A stretch of DNA of 37,673 bases from Streptomyces aureus (GCF_001418135.1 NZ_LIPQ01000011.1:1-37673); one strand, 5' to 3'. Counted from the first letter of the stretch, positions 17,766 to 27,181 are shown. Program-made: numbers and translations. The notes: generated by a model from the letters alone, not told the origin.

Positions 17766-18724
17766 TCGGTCTCCCCGAAGTGGTCCCAGCCGCCCACGCT
17801 GTGCCAGGGCGCGCCGTCCACGGTGACCTGCGGCAGCGCGGAGGGGTTGAGGACCTCGCCGATGACCTTCCAGCGGGCGGGCAGCTTCACGTCGGGCGGG
17901 AAGGTGGCCACGATGGCGTGGTCCTCTCCCCCGGTGAGCACCCACTGCATGGGGTCGACACCGACGGCCTGGCCGATGTCGTTCATCTGGGTCGGGATGT
18001 CGATGAGCCCGGAGCGCAGGTCGATGCGGACCTTGCTGGCCTCGGCGATGTGGCCGAGGTCGGCGATGAGGCCGTCGCTGACGTCGCACATGGCGGTGGC
18101 GCCGAGACCGGCGGCCGCGGGTCCCGCGTGGTAGGGCGGTTCGGGCCTGCGGTGGGCCTCGACGAAGGCGCGCGGCGAGCGGAAGCCCCGGGAGAGGACC
18201 GCGTAGCCGGCGGCGGACCAGCCGAGCCAGCCCGTGTAGGCGACGACGTCGCCGGGCTGGGCGCCGCCCCGGGTGACCGGGTCGTGGTTGCGCAGATCGC
18301 CGAGCGCGGTGATGGAGACCATGATCGTGTCGCCCCGGACGACGTCGCCGCCGACCACCGCGGCGCCCGCGACCTGACATTCGTCGCGCAGCCCGTCCAT
18401 GAGTTCGGTGGGCCAGGTGACGGGGAGTTCGGCGGGGACGACCAGGCCGAGGAGGAGCGCGGTGGGGACCGCGCCCATGGCGGCGATGTCGGCGAGGTTC
18501 TGTGCGGCGGCCTTGCGGCCGACGTCGTACGCCGTCGACCAGTCGCGGCGGAAGTGACGTCCTTCGAGAAGGATGTCCGTGCTGGCCACCACGCGCCGGT
18601 CGGGCGCGGAGACGACCGCGGCGTCGTCGCCCGGCCCGATCCGTACCGCCGGGGTGGAGGTGAGCCGGGACGTGAGCTCCTTGATGAGCCCGAACTCGCC
18701 CAGCTCTCCGACTGTGCCCTTCAC
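17762..18724 (-). CDS. thiL: Thiamine-monophosphate kinase
   Basis: Last step to thiamine diphosphate. 320-aa AIR-synthase-like fold. The Mg/ATP loop is GPGDDAAVV at 30-38, with D33 and D34. [18 protein letters not shown] and GGDVVRGDT are the family's substrate and metal loops, and [11 protein letters not shown] is the conserved later Asp motif. The GTG start at 18724 is preceded by GAGGTGAGG. It heads a thiL-thiD operon, divergent from an Lrp-type sensor gene 233 bp away. In that gap the octamer ACCGTCAA occurs twice (18812 and 18824). Confidence 0.96.
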
Positions 18725-18957
18725 CGCGCCTCACCTCGTGTCTTCGTGCCGGCCGGCGGGCGGGGGCGCGTCTGTTCGCGCCGCGGGTCGCGGGCCGTCA
18801 CCGTGCTGGGTACCGTCAAGTAGACCGTCAACTTCTGTCCTGCGTACGCCACCCCGCGAGCGCCTCGGGACGCGCAGGTCTCCCCGCGGCCCGCGGCGAC
18901 GCGGTACCGTGGCGTCCCTTTCTCCCACAAGATCCTCGTGGTCGCCCTGGAGGTTCC

Positions 18958-19191
18958 GTGGTTCAGGCGTACATCCTCATCCAGACCGAGGTGGGCAAGG
19001 CGTCGACCGTCGCCGACACCATCTCCAAGATCCCGGGGGTGCTCCAGGCGGAAGACGTGACCGGTCCGTACGACGTCATCGTGCGTGCGCAGGCCGACAC
19101 GGTCGACGAGCTCGGCCGCATGGTGGTCGCGAAGGTCCAGCAAGTGGACGGCATCACGCGCACCCTCACCTGCCCGGTCGTTCATCTGTAG
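18958..19191 (+). CDS. Stand-alone Lrp/AsnC-type ligand-binding (RAM) domain protein
   Basis: 77 aa, starting VQAYILIQTEVGKASTVAD. It consists only of the RAM/AsnC C-terminal domain (beta-alpha-beta-beta-alpha-beta: EDVTGPYDVIVRAQADT, then TRTLTCPVVHL) and lacks any helix-turn-helix. Such proteins form oligomers that bind amino acids and may modulate full-length Lrp regulators. The GTG at 18958 follows CTGGAGGTTCC, a good ribosome site. The lipoprotein gene starts 20 bp downstream and may share its transcript. The ligand is not predictable from sequence. Confidence 0.9.
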   Translation: MVQAYILIQTEVGKASTVADTISKIPGVLQAEDVTGPYDVIVRAQADTVDELGRMVVAKVQQVDGITRTLTCPVVHL

Positions 19192-19211
19192 CCCCCGTCT
19201 ACGCTTGGCCG

Positions 19212-19694
19212 GTGAAGTCTTCCCACCGGCCCTTCGGCCTGCCCGCCGCCGTCACGGCAGCTGTACTGCTGCTGGCCGCCGTCGGCTGTTCCTCGCCGGA
19301 CGCCGCGGCGTCCGTCGTGGTTCCCAGCCCCCCGGCGGCGGAGGCCGCCCTCTGCCAGGACCTGGCGAAGGAGCTTCCCGGCACCGTGGCGGGGCTGGAA
19401 CGGAGTGACCCGGAGCCCGGCTCCGAGTTGACCGCCGGCTGGGGTGACGGTGCGATCGTACTGCGCTGCGGGGTGCCCCGGCCCGAAAAGATGAGCGATC
19501 CCCAGGCGCAGGGCGTCGAGGCGAACGGCGTGAACTGGATGCTGGAGCGTCCCGCGGGCAGCGGGCCCCGTTTCACCACGACGTACCGGAAGACGTACGT
19601 CGAGGTCACGCTCGGCGAGCAGTACACGCACGACATGACGCCGCTCGCGGATCTCGCCGATCCCGTACGGAAGACCGTGCCGCCCAGCCTCTGA
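19212..19694 (+). CDS. DUF3515 lipoprotein
   Basis: 160-aa exported lipoprotein. A basic N-terminus (KSSHRPFG) and hydrophobic stretch (AAVTAAVLLLAAVGC) give a lipobox with Cys26, so it should be lipidated outside the membrane. The mature part has CQDLAKELPGTV, a WGDGAIVLRCGVPRP core and GVNWMLER, which I associate with the DUF3515 family that neighbours ddl in Streptomyces. Function is unknown; the neighbourhood suggests the cell envelope. The GTG at 19212 has a weak ribosome site and follows the Lrp-type gene by 20 bp. Its stop codon lies inside the loop of a terminator hairpin. Confidence 0.88.
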   Translation: MKSSHRPFGLPAAVTAAVLLLAAVGCSSPDAAASVVVPSPPAAEAALCQDLAKELPGTVAGLERSDPEPGSELTAGWGDGAIVLRCGVPRPEKMSDPQAQGVEANGVNWMLERPAGSGPRFTTTYRKTYVEVTLGEQYTHDMTPLADLADPVRKTVPPSL

Positions 19695-19712
19695 GGGCGG
19701 CGGCACGGTCTT
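19671..19712 (+). terminator. Terminator hairpin spanning the DUF3515 stop codon
   Basis: Perfect 14-bp arms AAGACCGTGCCGCC (19671-19684) and GGCGGCACGGTCTT (19699-19712) with a 14-nt loop that contains the TGA. The left arm is coding sequence. A second hairpin, GGGGCCTG/CAGGCCCC (19722-19742), follows and lies just after the convergent ddl stop. Confidence 0.8.
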
Positions 19713-19747
19713 CGCGGTGCCGGGGCCTGCCGGGCAGGCCCCAGGGG

Positions 19748-20887
<1,140 letters not shown>

Positions 20888-21008
20888 ATCGCGATGAGCG
20901 TACCTTGCGCGTCCCGAACGACCTTGCGACCCCGGTCCCCTCGCGCGCGTCCGGCGCAGCGCGGCTCGGCGTCGCGTGGGGGCCCGGGACGGCACCGGAC
21001 GGTGGCGG

Positions 21009-22010
21009 CTACCGGCGCTCGGCCTTCGCGCTGCGCGACATCAGTTCCTTGAGGGCGACGACCGGCGGCTTGCCGTCGTGGACGATCGACACGACGGTCT
21101 CGGTGATGGGCATGTCGACGCCGTGGCGGCGGCCCAGATCGAGCACCGACTCGCAGGACTTGACGCCCTCGGCGGTCTGCTTGGTGGCCGCGATGGTCTC
21201 CTGGAGGGTCATCCCGCGGCCGAGGTTGGTGCCGAAGGTGTTGTTCCGGGAGAGCGGCGAGGAGCAGGTCGCGACGAGGTCGCCGAGACCCGCGAGGCCG
21301 GAGAAGGTGAGCGGGTCGGCGCCCATGGCGAGGCCGAGGCGGGTGGTCTCGGCGAGGCCGCGGGTGATGAGCGTGGCCTTGGAGTTGTCGCCGAGGCCCA
21401 TGCCGTTGGCGATGCCGACGGCGAGGCCGATGACGTTCTTCACGGCCCCGCCGAGCTCGCAGCCCACCACGTCGGTGTTGGTGTACGGGCGGAAGTACGG
21501 GGTCATGCAGGCGGTCTGGAGGCGCTGGGCGACCGTCTCGTCGACGCAGGCGACGACGGCGGCGGCGGGCTGCCGGGCGGCGATCTCCTTGGCCAGGTTG
21601 GGGCCGGTGAGGACGGCGACGCGCTCGGCGGGCACGTCGGCGACCTCGGTGATGACCTCGCTCATCCGCTTGGCGGTGCCGAGTTCGACACCCTTCATGA
21701 GGGAGACGAGGACGGTGTCGGGCGCCAGCGTCGGCGCCCAGGCGGCGAGGTTGCCGCGGAGGGTCTGGGAGGGGACGACGAGGACGGTGAAGTCGGCGTC
21801 GTGGGCCGCCTCGGCCGGGTCGGCGGTGGCCGTGATCGCCGCGGGGAGTTCCACGCCCGGCAGGTAGTCCGGGTTGACCCGGGAGGCGTTGATCTCCTTG
21901 GCGAGTTCGGCGCGGCGCCCCCAGAGGCTCACCTCGCAGCCCGCGTCGGCGAGCACCATCGCGAACGCGGTACCCCAGGATCCGTTTCCGAAGACGGCTG
22001 CCTTGGTCAC
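21009..22010 (-). CDS. gpsA: Glycerol-3-phosphate dehydrogenase [NAD(P)+]
   Basis: Reduces dihydroxyacetone phosphate to sn-glycerol-3-phosphate for phospholipids. 333 aa. The Rossmann loop is FGNGSWGTA at 7-15. The catalytic lysine lies in GGAVKNVIGLA, and NNTFGTNLGRG plus DMPITETV are typical C-terminal motifs. The start is GTG at 22010, overlapping the plsC stop as GTGA. The two make successive precursors, glycerol-3-phosphate and then phosphatidate, which explains the coupling. Confidence 0.97.
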   Translation of the reverse strand: MTKAAVFGNGSWGTAFAMVLADAGCEVSLWGRRAELAKEINASRVNPDYLPGVELPAAITATADPAEAAHDADFTVLVVPSQTLRGNLAAWAPTLAPDTVLVSLMKGVELGTAKRMSEVITEVADVPAERVAVLTGPNLAKEIAARQPAAAVVACVDETVAQRLQTACMTPYFRPYTNTDVVGCELGGAVKNVIGLAVGIANGMGLGDNSKATLITRGLAETTRLGLAMGADPLTFSGLAGLGDLVATCSSPLSRNNTFGTNLGRGMTLQETIAATKQTAEGVKSCESVLDLGRRHGVDMPITETVVSIVHDGKPPVVALKELMSRSAKAERR

Positions 22011-22759
22011 TTGGTGCCCCCTTCGGCGGCCCTGCGCCGCTGCTCCAGGCGCGCCTTGCGGTGGTCGTACGGTTCGGCGGGCGCCTGCTCGCCGCGGATC
22101 TGCTCCAGGAGCACGGTGACGGCGGCCATGATGACCTCGGTCGCCTCGCGAAGCACCTCGGGCGTGGGCTCGAGTCCGTAGAAGCGGGAGAGGTCGACGG
22201 GCGGACCGGCCTGCACGGTCAGCGTCTTGCGGGGGAACAGGCTGAGCTTGTTCTCCTTGGCGTACGGCGGCATCGCCAGGTTGGCGCCCCACTGGGCGAC
22301 CGGGATGACGGGGGCCCGGGTGAGCAGCGCGACGCGCGCGGCACCGGTCTTGCCCGCCATGGGCCACATGTCGGGGTCCCGGGTGAGGGTGCCCTCGGGG
22401 TAGAAGGCGACGCACTCGCCGCGCTCGATGGCGTCGACGGCGGCGCGGAACGCGTCGAGCGCGTTGGTCGTCTCCCGGTAGACGGGGATCTGTCCGGTGC
22501 CGCGCAGCATCATCCCGACGAAGGGGGCCTTGAAGAGGGCCGCCTTGGCGAGGAGGCGCGGGACCCGGCCGGTGTTGTACTGGTAGTGCGCGTAGGACAG
22601 CGGGTCCAGGTAGGAGTTGTGGTTGACCGCGGTGATGAAACCGCCGTCGGCCGGAATGTGCTCCATACCGCGCCAGTCCCGCTTGAACAGAACCACCAGG
22701 GGGGGTTTGGCGATGACCGCCGCGAGGCGGTACCAGAAGCCGATTCTGCGGCGGGGCAC
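22007..22759 (-). CDS. plsC: 1-acyl-sn-glycerol-3-phosphate acyltransferase
   Basis: Membrane-associated acyltransferase that turns lysophosphatidate into phosphatidate. 250 aa. Motif I is NHNSYLD, with the H-x4-D pair H47 and D52. Later come FYPEGTLT (motif III) and a proline-containing VIPVAQWG (motif IV). The N-terminal stretch FWYRLAAVIAKPPLVVLF is hydrophobic and may dip into the membrane. The GTG at 22759 follows GGAGAAAGGTG. The much longer upstream open frame runs antisense through cofC and is not coding. It is divergent from cofC over 127 bp. Confidence 0.95.
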   Translation of the reverse strand: MPRRRIGFWYRLAAVIAKPPLVVLFKRDWRGMEHIPADGGFITAVNHNSYLDPLSYAHYQYNTGRVPRLLAKAALFKAPFVGMMLRGTGQIPVYRETTNALDAFRAAVDAIERGECVAFYPEGTLTRDPDMWPMAGKTGAARVALLTRAPVIPVAQWGANLAMPPYAKENKLSLFPRKTLTVQAGPPVDLSRFYGLEPTPEVLREATEVIMAAVTVLLEQIRGEQAPAEPYDHRKARLEQRRRAAEGGTK

Positions 22760-22886
22760 TCGTACACCTTTCTCCGGGACTGGCTGGCAGGGGGTCAAGT
22801 GTCGCCCCATGCTCCTGCTCTGTCGAGTGACACCGTACGCCCCGGGCCCTCCTGGGGACCGCGTGGGCGGGACAGAATGGGCCCCG

Positions 22887-23534
22887 ATGAACACGCATGC
22901 GGACGACGGCTGGTCCCTGGTCGTACCCCTGAAGCCCCTTGCCCTGGCGAAGAGCAGACTGGCCGCGGCGGCCGGGTCCCGGCTGCGCCCGCGGCTGGCG
23001 CTCGCGTTCGCCGAGGACACCGTGGGGGCGGTGCTGAACTGCCGACGGGTACGGGATGTGGTGGTCGTCACGGACGATCCGGCGGCCGGGCGGGCGCTCG
23101 CCGCCCTGGGCGCGCGGATAGTCCCGGACACTCCGGCGGCGGGGCTCAACGCGGCGCTCGCGCACGGGGTCCGTGCGGTACGGACCCGGCGGTCGGCCGC
23201 GCGGGTGGCGGCGCTCAACGCGGATCTTCCGGCGCTGCGGCCCGGGGAGCTGGCCCGGGTCCTGGATGTGGCCGGGAAATTTCCGAGGGCTTTTCTCGCG
23301 GATGCCGCCGAAATAGGTACGACATTCCTCTCGGCGGGTCCGGGGGTGGAATTGGAACCGGCATTCGGAGGTGCGTCGCGGCTCCGGCATTTGTCTTCGG
23401 GCGCGGTGGAAATCCTGCTGACGGGGGTGGATTCGGTGCGCCGGGACGTGGACACCGGTGAGGATCTGGCGGCGGCCCGGGCGCTGGGGCTCGGCCCGCG
23501 GACGGCCGCCCGGTGGCTGCCGGCGGCCGGATAG
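22887..23534 (+). CDS. cofC: 2-phospho-L-lactate (or phosphoenolpyruvate) guanylyltransferase
   Basis: Makes the GDP-activated three-carbon unit that joins Fo in coenzyme F420 synthesis. Enzymes of this group in actinobacteria may use phosphoenolpyruvate (FbiD). 215-aa nucleotidyltransferase fold. SLVVPLKPLALAKSRLA is the nucleotide loop, VVVTDDPAAGRAL and ALNADLPALRPGEL carry the metal-binding acidic residues, and the end is VDTGEDLAAARALGLG. The ATG at 22887 has no strong ribosome site, so a different start or leaderless mRNA is possible. Other F420 genes are not in the window. Its presence implies an F420-producing organism. Confidence 0.93.
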   Translation: MNTHADDGWSLVVPLKPLALAKSRLAAAAGSRLRPRLALAFAEDTVGAVLNCRRVRDVVVVTDDPAAGRALAALGARIVPDTPAAGLNAALAHGVRAVRTRRSAARVAALNADLPALRPGELARVLDVAGKFPRAFLADAAEIGTTFLSAGPGVELEPAFGGASRLRHLSSGAVEILLTGVDSVRRDVDTGEDLAAARALGLGPRTAARWLPAAG

Positions 23535-23544
23535 GCTGCGGTCC

Positions 23545-23754
23545 ATGCAGGCGACCGCGTTCACATACGACTCCGAGACCCACAGCGGCAGTGTGCTGCT
23601 CGACGACGGCACCCCCGTGGAGTTCGGGGCGGAGGCCTTCGAGGCGGGCGGGCTGCGCCTGCTGCGGCCGGGGCAGCGGGTCCGGATCGAGGCGGAGCCG
23701 GGCACGTCGGGGGCCGGCCTGCGGATCACCCTGGTGACGCTCCAGACGTTCTAA
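23545..23754 (+). CDS. Small OB/cold-shock-like protein, 69 aa
   Basis: 69 aa starting MQATAFTYDSETHSGSVLL, 10 bp after the cofC stop, so probably cotranscribed. The pattern SGSVLLDDGTPVEF, then GGLRLLRPGQRVRIE and a GLRITLVTL ending, resembles the second half of a cold-shock/S1-type OB fold (compare FRSLKEGQKVEFE). The aromatic RNP1 and RNP2 residues (KGFGFI, VFVHF) are missing. It may therefore be a degenerate cold-shock domain without the usual nucleic-acid surface. The ATG is the natural start; no clear Shine-Dalgarno sequence is seen. Function is unknown. Confidence 0.8.
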   Translation: MQATAFTYDSETHSGSVLLDDGTPVEFGAEAFEAGGLRLLRPGQRVRIEAEPGTSGAGLRITLVTLQTF

Positions 23755-23793
23755 GCGCGCCCGGTCCCCGCGGGCGGGGCCCCGGACGCGCCG

Positions 23794-23825
23794 CGGGCCG
23801 GGCTCCCTGGGGGGAGCCCGGCCCG
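23794..23825. terminator. Terminator between the cofC operon and hup
   Basis: Perfect 14-bp stem CGGGCCGGGCTCCC/GGGAGCCCGGCCCG with a 4-nt loop, between convergent genes (40 bp after the small OB-like gene, 20 bp after hup). There is no T-run. Confidence 0.8.
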
Positions 23826-23845
23826 GCGGGTGTCTACCGCTCGTC

Positions 23846-24541
23846 CTACTTCTTGGCGGCGGCCTTCTTGGCGGTCGTCTTGCGCGCCGTCGTCTTCTTG
23901 GCGGGCGCCTTCGTCGCCGTGGCCTTCTTCGCGGCCGGCGCGGTCTTCTTGGCCGTCGTCGCCTTCTTCGCGGCGGCCGTGGTGGTCTTCTTGGTGGCGG
24001 CGGAGGTCTTCTTCGCCGCGGCCGTGGTGGCCTTCTTGGCCGGGGTCGCCTTCTTGGCGGCGGCCGTGGTGGTCTTCTTCGCGGGGGTCGCCTTCTTGGC
24101 GGCGGCCGCCGTGACCTTCTTCGCCGGGGTCGCCTTCTTCGCGGCGGCCTTCTTGGCGGTGGACGCCTTCTTGGCGGCGGCCTTCTTCACAGTGGCGGAG
24201 GCGCCACCGCTCAGGCTGCCCTTGGGTGCCTTCTTGACGGAGACCTCGCCGCCCTTGGGGAGCTTCTTCGAGCCGCTGACCAGGTCCTTGAAGCCCTGAC
24301 CGGCACGGAAGCGCGGGACCGAGGTCTTCTTGACCCGCACCCGCTCACCCGTCTGCGGGTTGCGGGCGTAGCGGGCCGGACGGTCGACCTTCTCGAACGA
24401 GCCGAAACCCGTCACCGAGACCCGGTCGCCGGCGACCACGGCACGCACGATGGCGTCGAGCACGTGGTCGACGGCTTCGGCGGCCTGCTGGCGACCGCCC
24501 ATCTTGTCGGCAATCGCTTCTACGAGCTGCGCCTTGTTCAC
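23846..24541 (-). CDS. hupS: HU-family nucleoid protein with histone-like tail (HupS type)
   Basis: DNA-bending HU protein. Residues 1-90 form the HU fold: MNKAQLVEAIADKMGG, VSVTGFGSFEKVDRPARYARNPQTGE and a beta-arm with RNPQTGE. Residues about 107-231 are a Lys/Ala/Thr/Pro tail of repeated KKA and PAKK units, like the C-terminus of eukaryotic H1. Streptomyces encode a short HU (HupA) and a tailed HU (HupS); the latter compacts spore nucleoids. The GTG at 24541 follows AGGGGAAG. A plausible promoter lies 52-80 bp upstream. The tail reading frame is preserved despite strong DNA repetition. Confidence 0.95.
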   Translation of the reverse strand: MNKAQLVEAIADKMGGRQQAAEAVDHVLDAIVRAVVAGDRVSVTGFGSFEKVDRPARYARNPQTGERVRVKKTSVPRFRAGQGFKDLVSGSKKLPKGGEVSVKKAPKGSLSGGASATVKKAAAKKASTAKKAAAKKATPAKKVTAAAAKKATPAKKTTTAAAKKATPAKKATTAAAKKTSAATKKTTTAAAKKATTAKKTAPAAKKATATKAPAKKTTARKTTAKKAAAKK

Positions 24542-24592
24542 GTCTTCCCCTTCGGAGACATTGCCAGAACGAAAGTGTTCAAGCTTTTTCGC

Positions 24593-24621
24593 ACGTTAGG
24601 CATGTATATACCGCAAATCAA
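24593..24621 (-). promoter_or_regulatory. Candidate hup promoter
   Basis: Minus-strand TTGATT (24621-24616), 17-bp spacer including TATATA, and TAACGT (24598-24593). It lies in a locally AT-rich stretch just upstream of the tailed HU gene. Confidence 0.55.
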
Positions 24622-24648
24622 ACACGAAACGGGCTAATCACCCTAGTG

Positions 24649-24673
24649 CCGCAACGCGGAAGATCCGCTGCGG
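24649..24673 (-). terminator. Hairpin after the 75-aa hypothetical gene
   Basis: CCGCAACGCGGA and TCCGCTGCGG pair around an AGA loop with a 2-nt bulge, directly after the stop at 24685 in the direction of transcription, and before the hup promoter. Confidence 0.55.
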
Positions 24674-24684
24674 AGTTCTTGGTG

Positions 24685-24912
24685 TCAGTCGTCCTCTGGG
24701 AATCGGCCCTCGTCGAGGTCCTTCATCAACCGGTCCAGACGCGTTGCCGCGTCCTTGAGATCGTGCTTCGCCGCGGCCGTCACGACCAGCAGCTTCCGGG
24801 ACAGCGCCATCCTTACGCCCTCCGGGACTTGCAGTGAGCGCACTCTTGTGTGCGCTTCCTTCAATCGGGCGGCGACTGACTCGTAGAGCTCGAGTTGGCT
24901 GTCGCGTTCCAT
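24685..24912 (-). CDS. Hypothetical protein, 75 aa
   Basis: Starts MERDSQLELYESVAARLKEAH. Helical and charged throughout, with VRMALSRKLLVVTAAAKHDLKDAATRLDRLMKDLDEG. There is no signal peptide, membrane segment or cysteine. It looks like a small cytosolic helical-bundle protein conserved among Streptomyces between hup and leuCD. The ATG at 24912 lacks an obvious Shine-Dalgarno sequence, and no promoter was pinned down. I cannot assign a function. Confidence 0.75.
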   Translation of the reverse strand: MERDSQLELYESVAARLKEAHTRVRSLQVPEGVRMALSRKLLVVTAAAKHDLKDAATRLDRLMKDLDEGRFPEDD

Positions 24913-24965
24913 GCACCGATTGTGCCATCTAGGGCGAGTTGTCGCCCGACAGGGTCTCAACAAGC

Positions 24966-25001
24966 GACTGCGCCCCCCACCGGGCGGTGGGGGGCGCAGT
25001 C
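24966..25001 (-). terminator. Terminator of the leuCD operon
   Basis: Perfect 16-bp stem GACTGCGCCCCCCACC/GGTGGGGGGCGCAGTC with a 4-nt loop, 15 bp after the leuD stop. Confidence 0.88.
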
Positions 25002-25016
25002 TTGGAAAAGCGCTGC

Positions 25017-25610
25017 TCAGACCGTAATTGTACGGGGCTTGAAGGCCGGTCGTGACGCCTCGTATGCCGCGATGTCGGCTTCGTTCTGAAGGGTGAGGCT
25101 GATGTCGTCGAGACCGTTCAGGAGCCGCCAGCGGGCGTTCTCGTCGAGCTCGAAGTCGGCGTCGATCCCGGCGGCCAGGACCTTGCGACGCTCCAGGTCG
25201 ACGGTGACCTCGGCGGTCGGGTCGGCCTCGGTCAGCTCCCAGAGCGCGTCGACCGTCTCCTGCGGCAGGACCACGGTGAGCAGGCCGTTCTTCAGCGAGT
25301 TGCCGCGGAAGATGTCGGCGAAGCGGGAGGAGATCACGGTCTGGAAGCCGTAGTTCTGGAGCGCCCAGACGGCGTGCTCACGGGAGGAGCCGGTGCCGAA
25401 GTCGGGGCCGGCGACCAGGACCGAGGCGCCCTGCCGCTCCGGGCGGTTGAGCACGAACTGCTCGTCCTTGCGCCAGGCCTCGAAGAGACCGTCCTCGAAG
25501 CCGTCGCGGGTGACCTTCTTGAGCCAGTGCGCCGGGATGATCTGGTCGGTGTCGACGTTGCTGCGGCGCAGCGGGACGGCCCGGCCGGTGTGCGTGGTGA
25601 AAGCTTCCAT
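25017..25610 (-). CDS. leuD: 3-isopropylmalate dehydratase, small subunit
   Basis: Swivelling subunit of isopropylmalate isomerase, which converts 2-isopropylmalate to 3-isopropylmalate in leucine synthesis. 197 aa. It starts [26 protein letters not shown], with the substrate loop [15 protein letters not shown] and the [13 protein letters not shown] segment of the aconitase swivel domain. The ATG at 25610 is 6 bp after the leuC stop, and its ribosome site (TGAGGAACC) overlaps that stop, so the subunits are made in step. It ends at a strong terminator. Confidence 0.98.
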   Translation of the reverse strand: MEAFTTHTGRAVPLRRSNVDTDQIIPAHWLKKVTRDGFEDGLFEAWRKDEQFVLNRPERQGASVLVAGPDFGTGSSREHAVWALQNYGFQTVISSRFADIFRGNSLKNGLLTVVLPQETVDALWELTEADPTAEVTVDLERRKVLAAGIDADFELDENARWRLLNGLDDISLTLQNEADIAAYEASRPAFKPRTITV

Positions 25611-25616
25611 GGTTCC

Positions 25617-27041
25617 TCAGACCCCCGCGGTGGTGGCGACGTCGGACAGATCGGCCGGGGAGGCCAGATGGCCCAGGACGGCGGTGGCGGCGGCGACCTG
25701 GGGCGAGACCAGGTGGGTCCGGCCGCCCTTGCCCTGCCGGCCCTCGAAGTTGCGGTTCGAGGTGGACGCGGAGCGCTCACCGGGAGCCAGTTGGTCGGGG
25801 TTCATGCCCAGGCACATCGAGCAGCCCGCGTGCCGCCATTCGGCGCCGGACTCCTTGAAGACCTTGTCCAGGCCCTCCTCGACGGCCTGCAGGGCGACGC
25901 GCACCGAGCCGGGAACGACCAGCATGCGGACGCCGTCGGCGACCTTGCGGCCCTCCAGCAGGGCGGCGGCGTTGCGCAGGTCCTCGATGCGGCCATTGGT
26001 GCAGGAGCCTACGAAGACGGTGTCGACCTTGATGTCACGCAGCGGCTGTCCGGCGGTCAACCCCATGTATTCCAGGGCCTTTTCGGCGGCCAGACGCTCC
26101 GAAGCGTCTTCGTACGAAGCCGGGTCGGGGACGTTCGCCGAAAGCGGCGCGCCCTGGCCCGGGTTGGTGCCCCAGGTGACGAACGGCGCCAGGGAGGCGG
26201 CGTCGATGACGACCTCGGCGTCGAAGACCGCGTCCTCGTCGGACTTCAGGGTCTTCCAGTACGCGACGGCGGCGTCCCAGTCCTCGCCCTCGGGGGCGTG
26301 GGCGCGGCCCTTCAGATAGGCGAAGGTGGTCTCGTCGGGGGCGATCATGCCCGCGCGGGCGCCGGCCTCGATCGACATGTTGCAGATGGTCATCCGGGCC
26401 TCCATCGAGAGCTTCTCGATGGCGGAGCCGCGGTACTCCAGGATGTAGCCCTGGCCGCCGCCGGTGCCGATCTTGGCGATGATCGCCAGGATCAGGTCCT
26501 TCGCGGTGACGTCCTCGGGCAGCTCGCCGTCGATCGTGATGGCCATGGTCCGGGGGCGGGCCAGCGGCAGCGTCTGGGTGGCGAGCACGTGCTCGACCTG
26601 GCTGGTGCCGATGCCGAACGCCAGCGCGCCGAAGGCGCCGTGCGTGGAGGTGTGCGAGTCTCCGCAGACGACGGTGGTGCCGGGCTGGGTCAGACCCAGC
26701 TGCGGGCCCACCACGTGGACGACGCCCTGCTCGACGTCGCCCAGCGGGTGCAGGCGGACGCCGAACTCGGCACAGTTCTTCCGGAGGGTCTCCAGCTGTG
26801 CGCGGGAGACCGGGTCGGCGATCGGCTTGTCGATGTCGAGGGTCGGGGTGTTGTGGTCCTCGGTGGCGATGGTGAGGTCGAGGCGCCGCACCTGCCGGCC
26901 GTTCTGGCGCAGGCCGTCGAAGGCCTGGGGGCTGGTCACCTCGTGCAGCAGGTGCAGATCGATGAAGAGGAGGTCGGGCTCGCCCTCGGCGCGCCGGACG
27001 ACGTGGTCGTCCCAGACCTTCTCCGCGAGTGTCCTACCCAT
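25617..27041 (-). CDS. leuC: 3-isopropylmalate dehydratase, large subunit
   Basis: Catalytic iron-sulfur subunit of isopropylmalate isomerase. 474 aa. The [4Fe-4S] ligands are C347 in VGSCTNGR and C407/C410 in GCSMCLGMN. It starts [15 protein letters not shown] and has [15 protein letters not shown] and [10 protein letters not shown] as further aconitase-family motifs. The ATG at 27041 follows GGAGGGAAAG. The 140-bp gap to divergent ndgR contains three dyads and a leader hairpin, so leucine-linked control by NdgR is likely, as described for NdgR/AreB in other Streptomyces. Confidence 0.98.
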   Translation of the reverse strand: MGRTLAEKVWDDHVVRRAEGEPDLLFIDLHLLHEVTSPQAFDGLRQNGRQVRRLDLTIATEDHNTPTLDIDKPIADPVSRAQLETLRKNCAEFGVRLHPLGDVEQGVVHVVGPQLGLTQPGTTVVCGDSHTSTHGAFGALAFGIGTSQVEHVLATQTLPLARPRTMAITIDGELPEDVTAKDLILAIIAKIGTGGGQGYILEYRGSAIEKLSMEARMTICNMSIEAGARAGMIAPDETTFAYLKGRAHAPEGEDWDAAVAYWKTLKSDEDAVFDAEVVIDAASLAPFVTWGTNPGQGAPLSANVPDPASYEDASERLAAEKALEYMGLTAGQPLRDIKVDTVFVGSCTNGRIEDLRNAAALLEGRKVADGVRMLVVPGSVRVALQAVEEGLDKVFKESGAEWRHAGCSMCLGMNPDQLAPGERSASTSNRNFEGRQGKGGRTHLVSPQVAAATAVLGHLASPADLSDVATTAGV

Positions 27042-27070
27042 CGCTTTCCCTCCGGCCGACGTCTACGCCG

Positions 27071-27105
27071 GCACAACTAGAGACCCGTTTCGCGGGCCGT
27101 TGTGC
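27071..27105 (-). promoter_or_regulatory. Nested hairpin in the leuC leader
   Basis: Outer arms GCACAAC/GTTGTGC (27071-27077, 27099-27105) enclose CCCG/CGGG. It lies 30-64 bp before the leuC start. A possible minus-strand promoter (TTGTCA, 17 bp, CACAAC) overlaps its upstream side. It could affect leuC mRNA stability or act as an attenuator; no leucine-rich leader peptide is seen. Confidence 0.45.
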
Positions 27106-27112
27106 GGCCGCC

Positions 27113-27168
27113 TCACCAGAGTGACAAGTTCCGCAGGAAATTGAACTTGCGTTTCACAGAGTGAGACG
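27113..27168. promoter_or_regulatory. Operator array between leuC and ndgR
   Basis: Three adjacent dyads: TCAC-CAGA-GTGA (27113-27124), CAAGTTC-11 bp-GAACTTG (27125-27149) and CGTTTCAC-AGA-GTGAGACG (27150-27168, 7 of 8 pairs). The outer two share TCAC(C)AGAGTGA. They are the best candidates for NdgR binding to both promoters. Confidence 0.6.
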
Positions 27169-27181
27169 CGAATATCGTTGC

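Noticed and set aside
18725-18957. TPP riboswitch upstream of thiL
   Set aside because: No CTGAGA box or THI-element arms on either strand.
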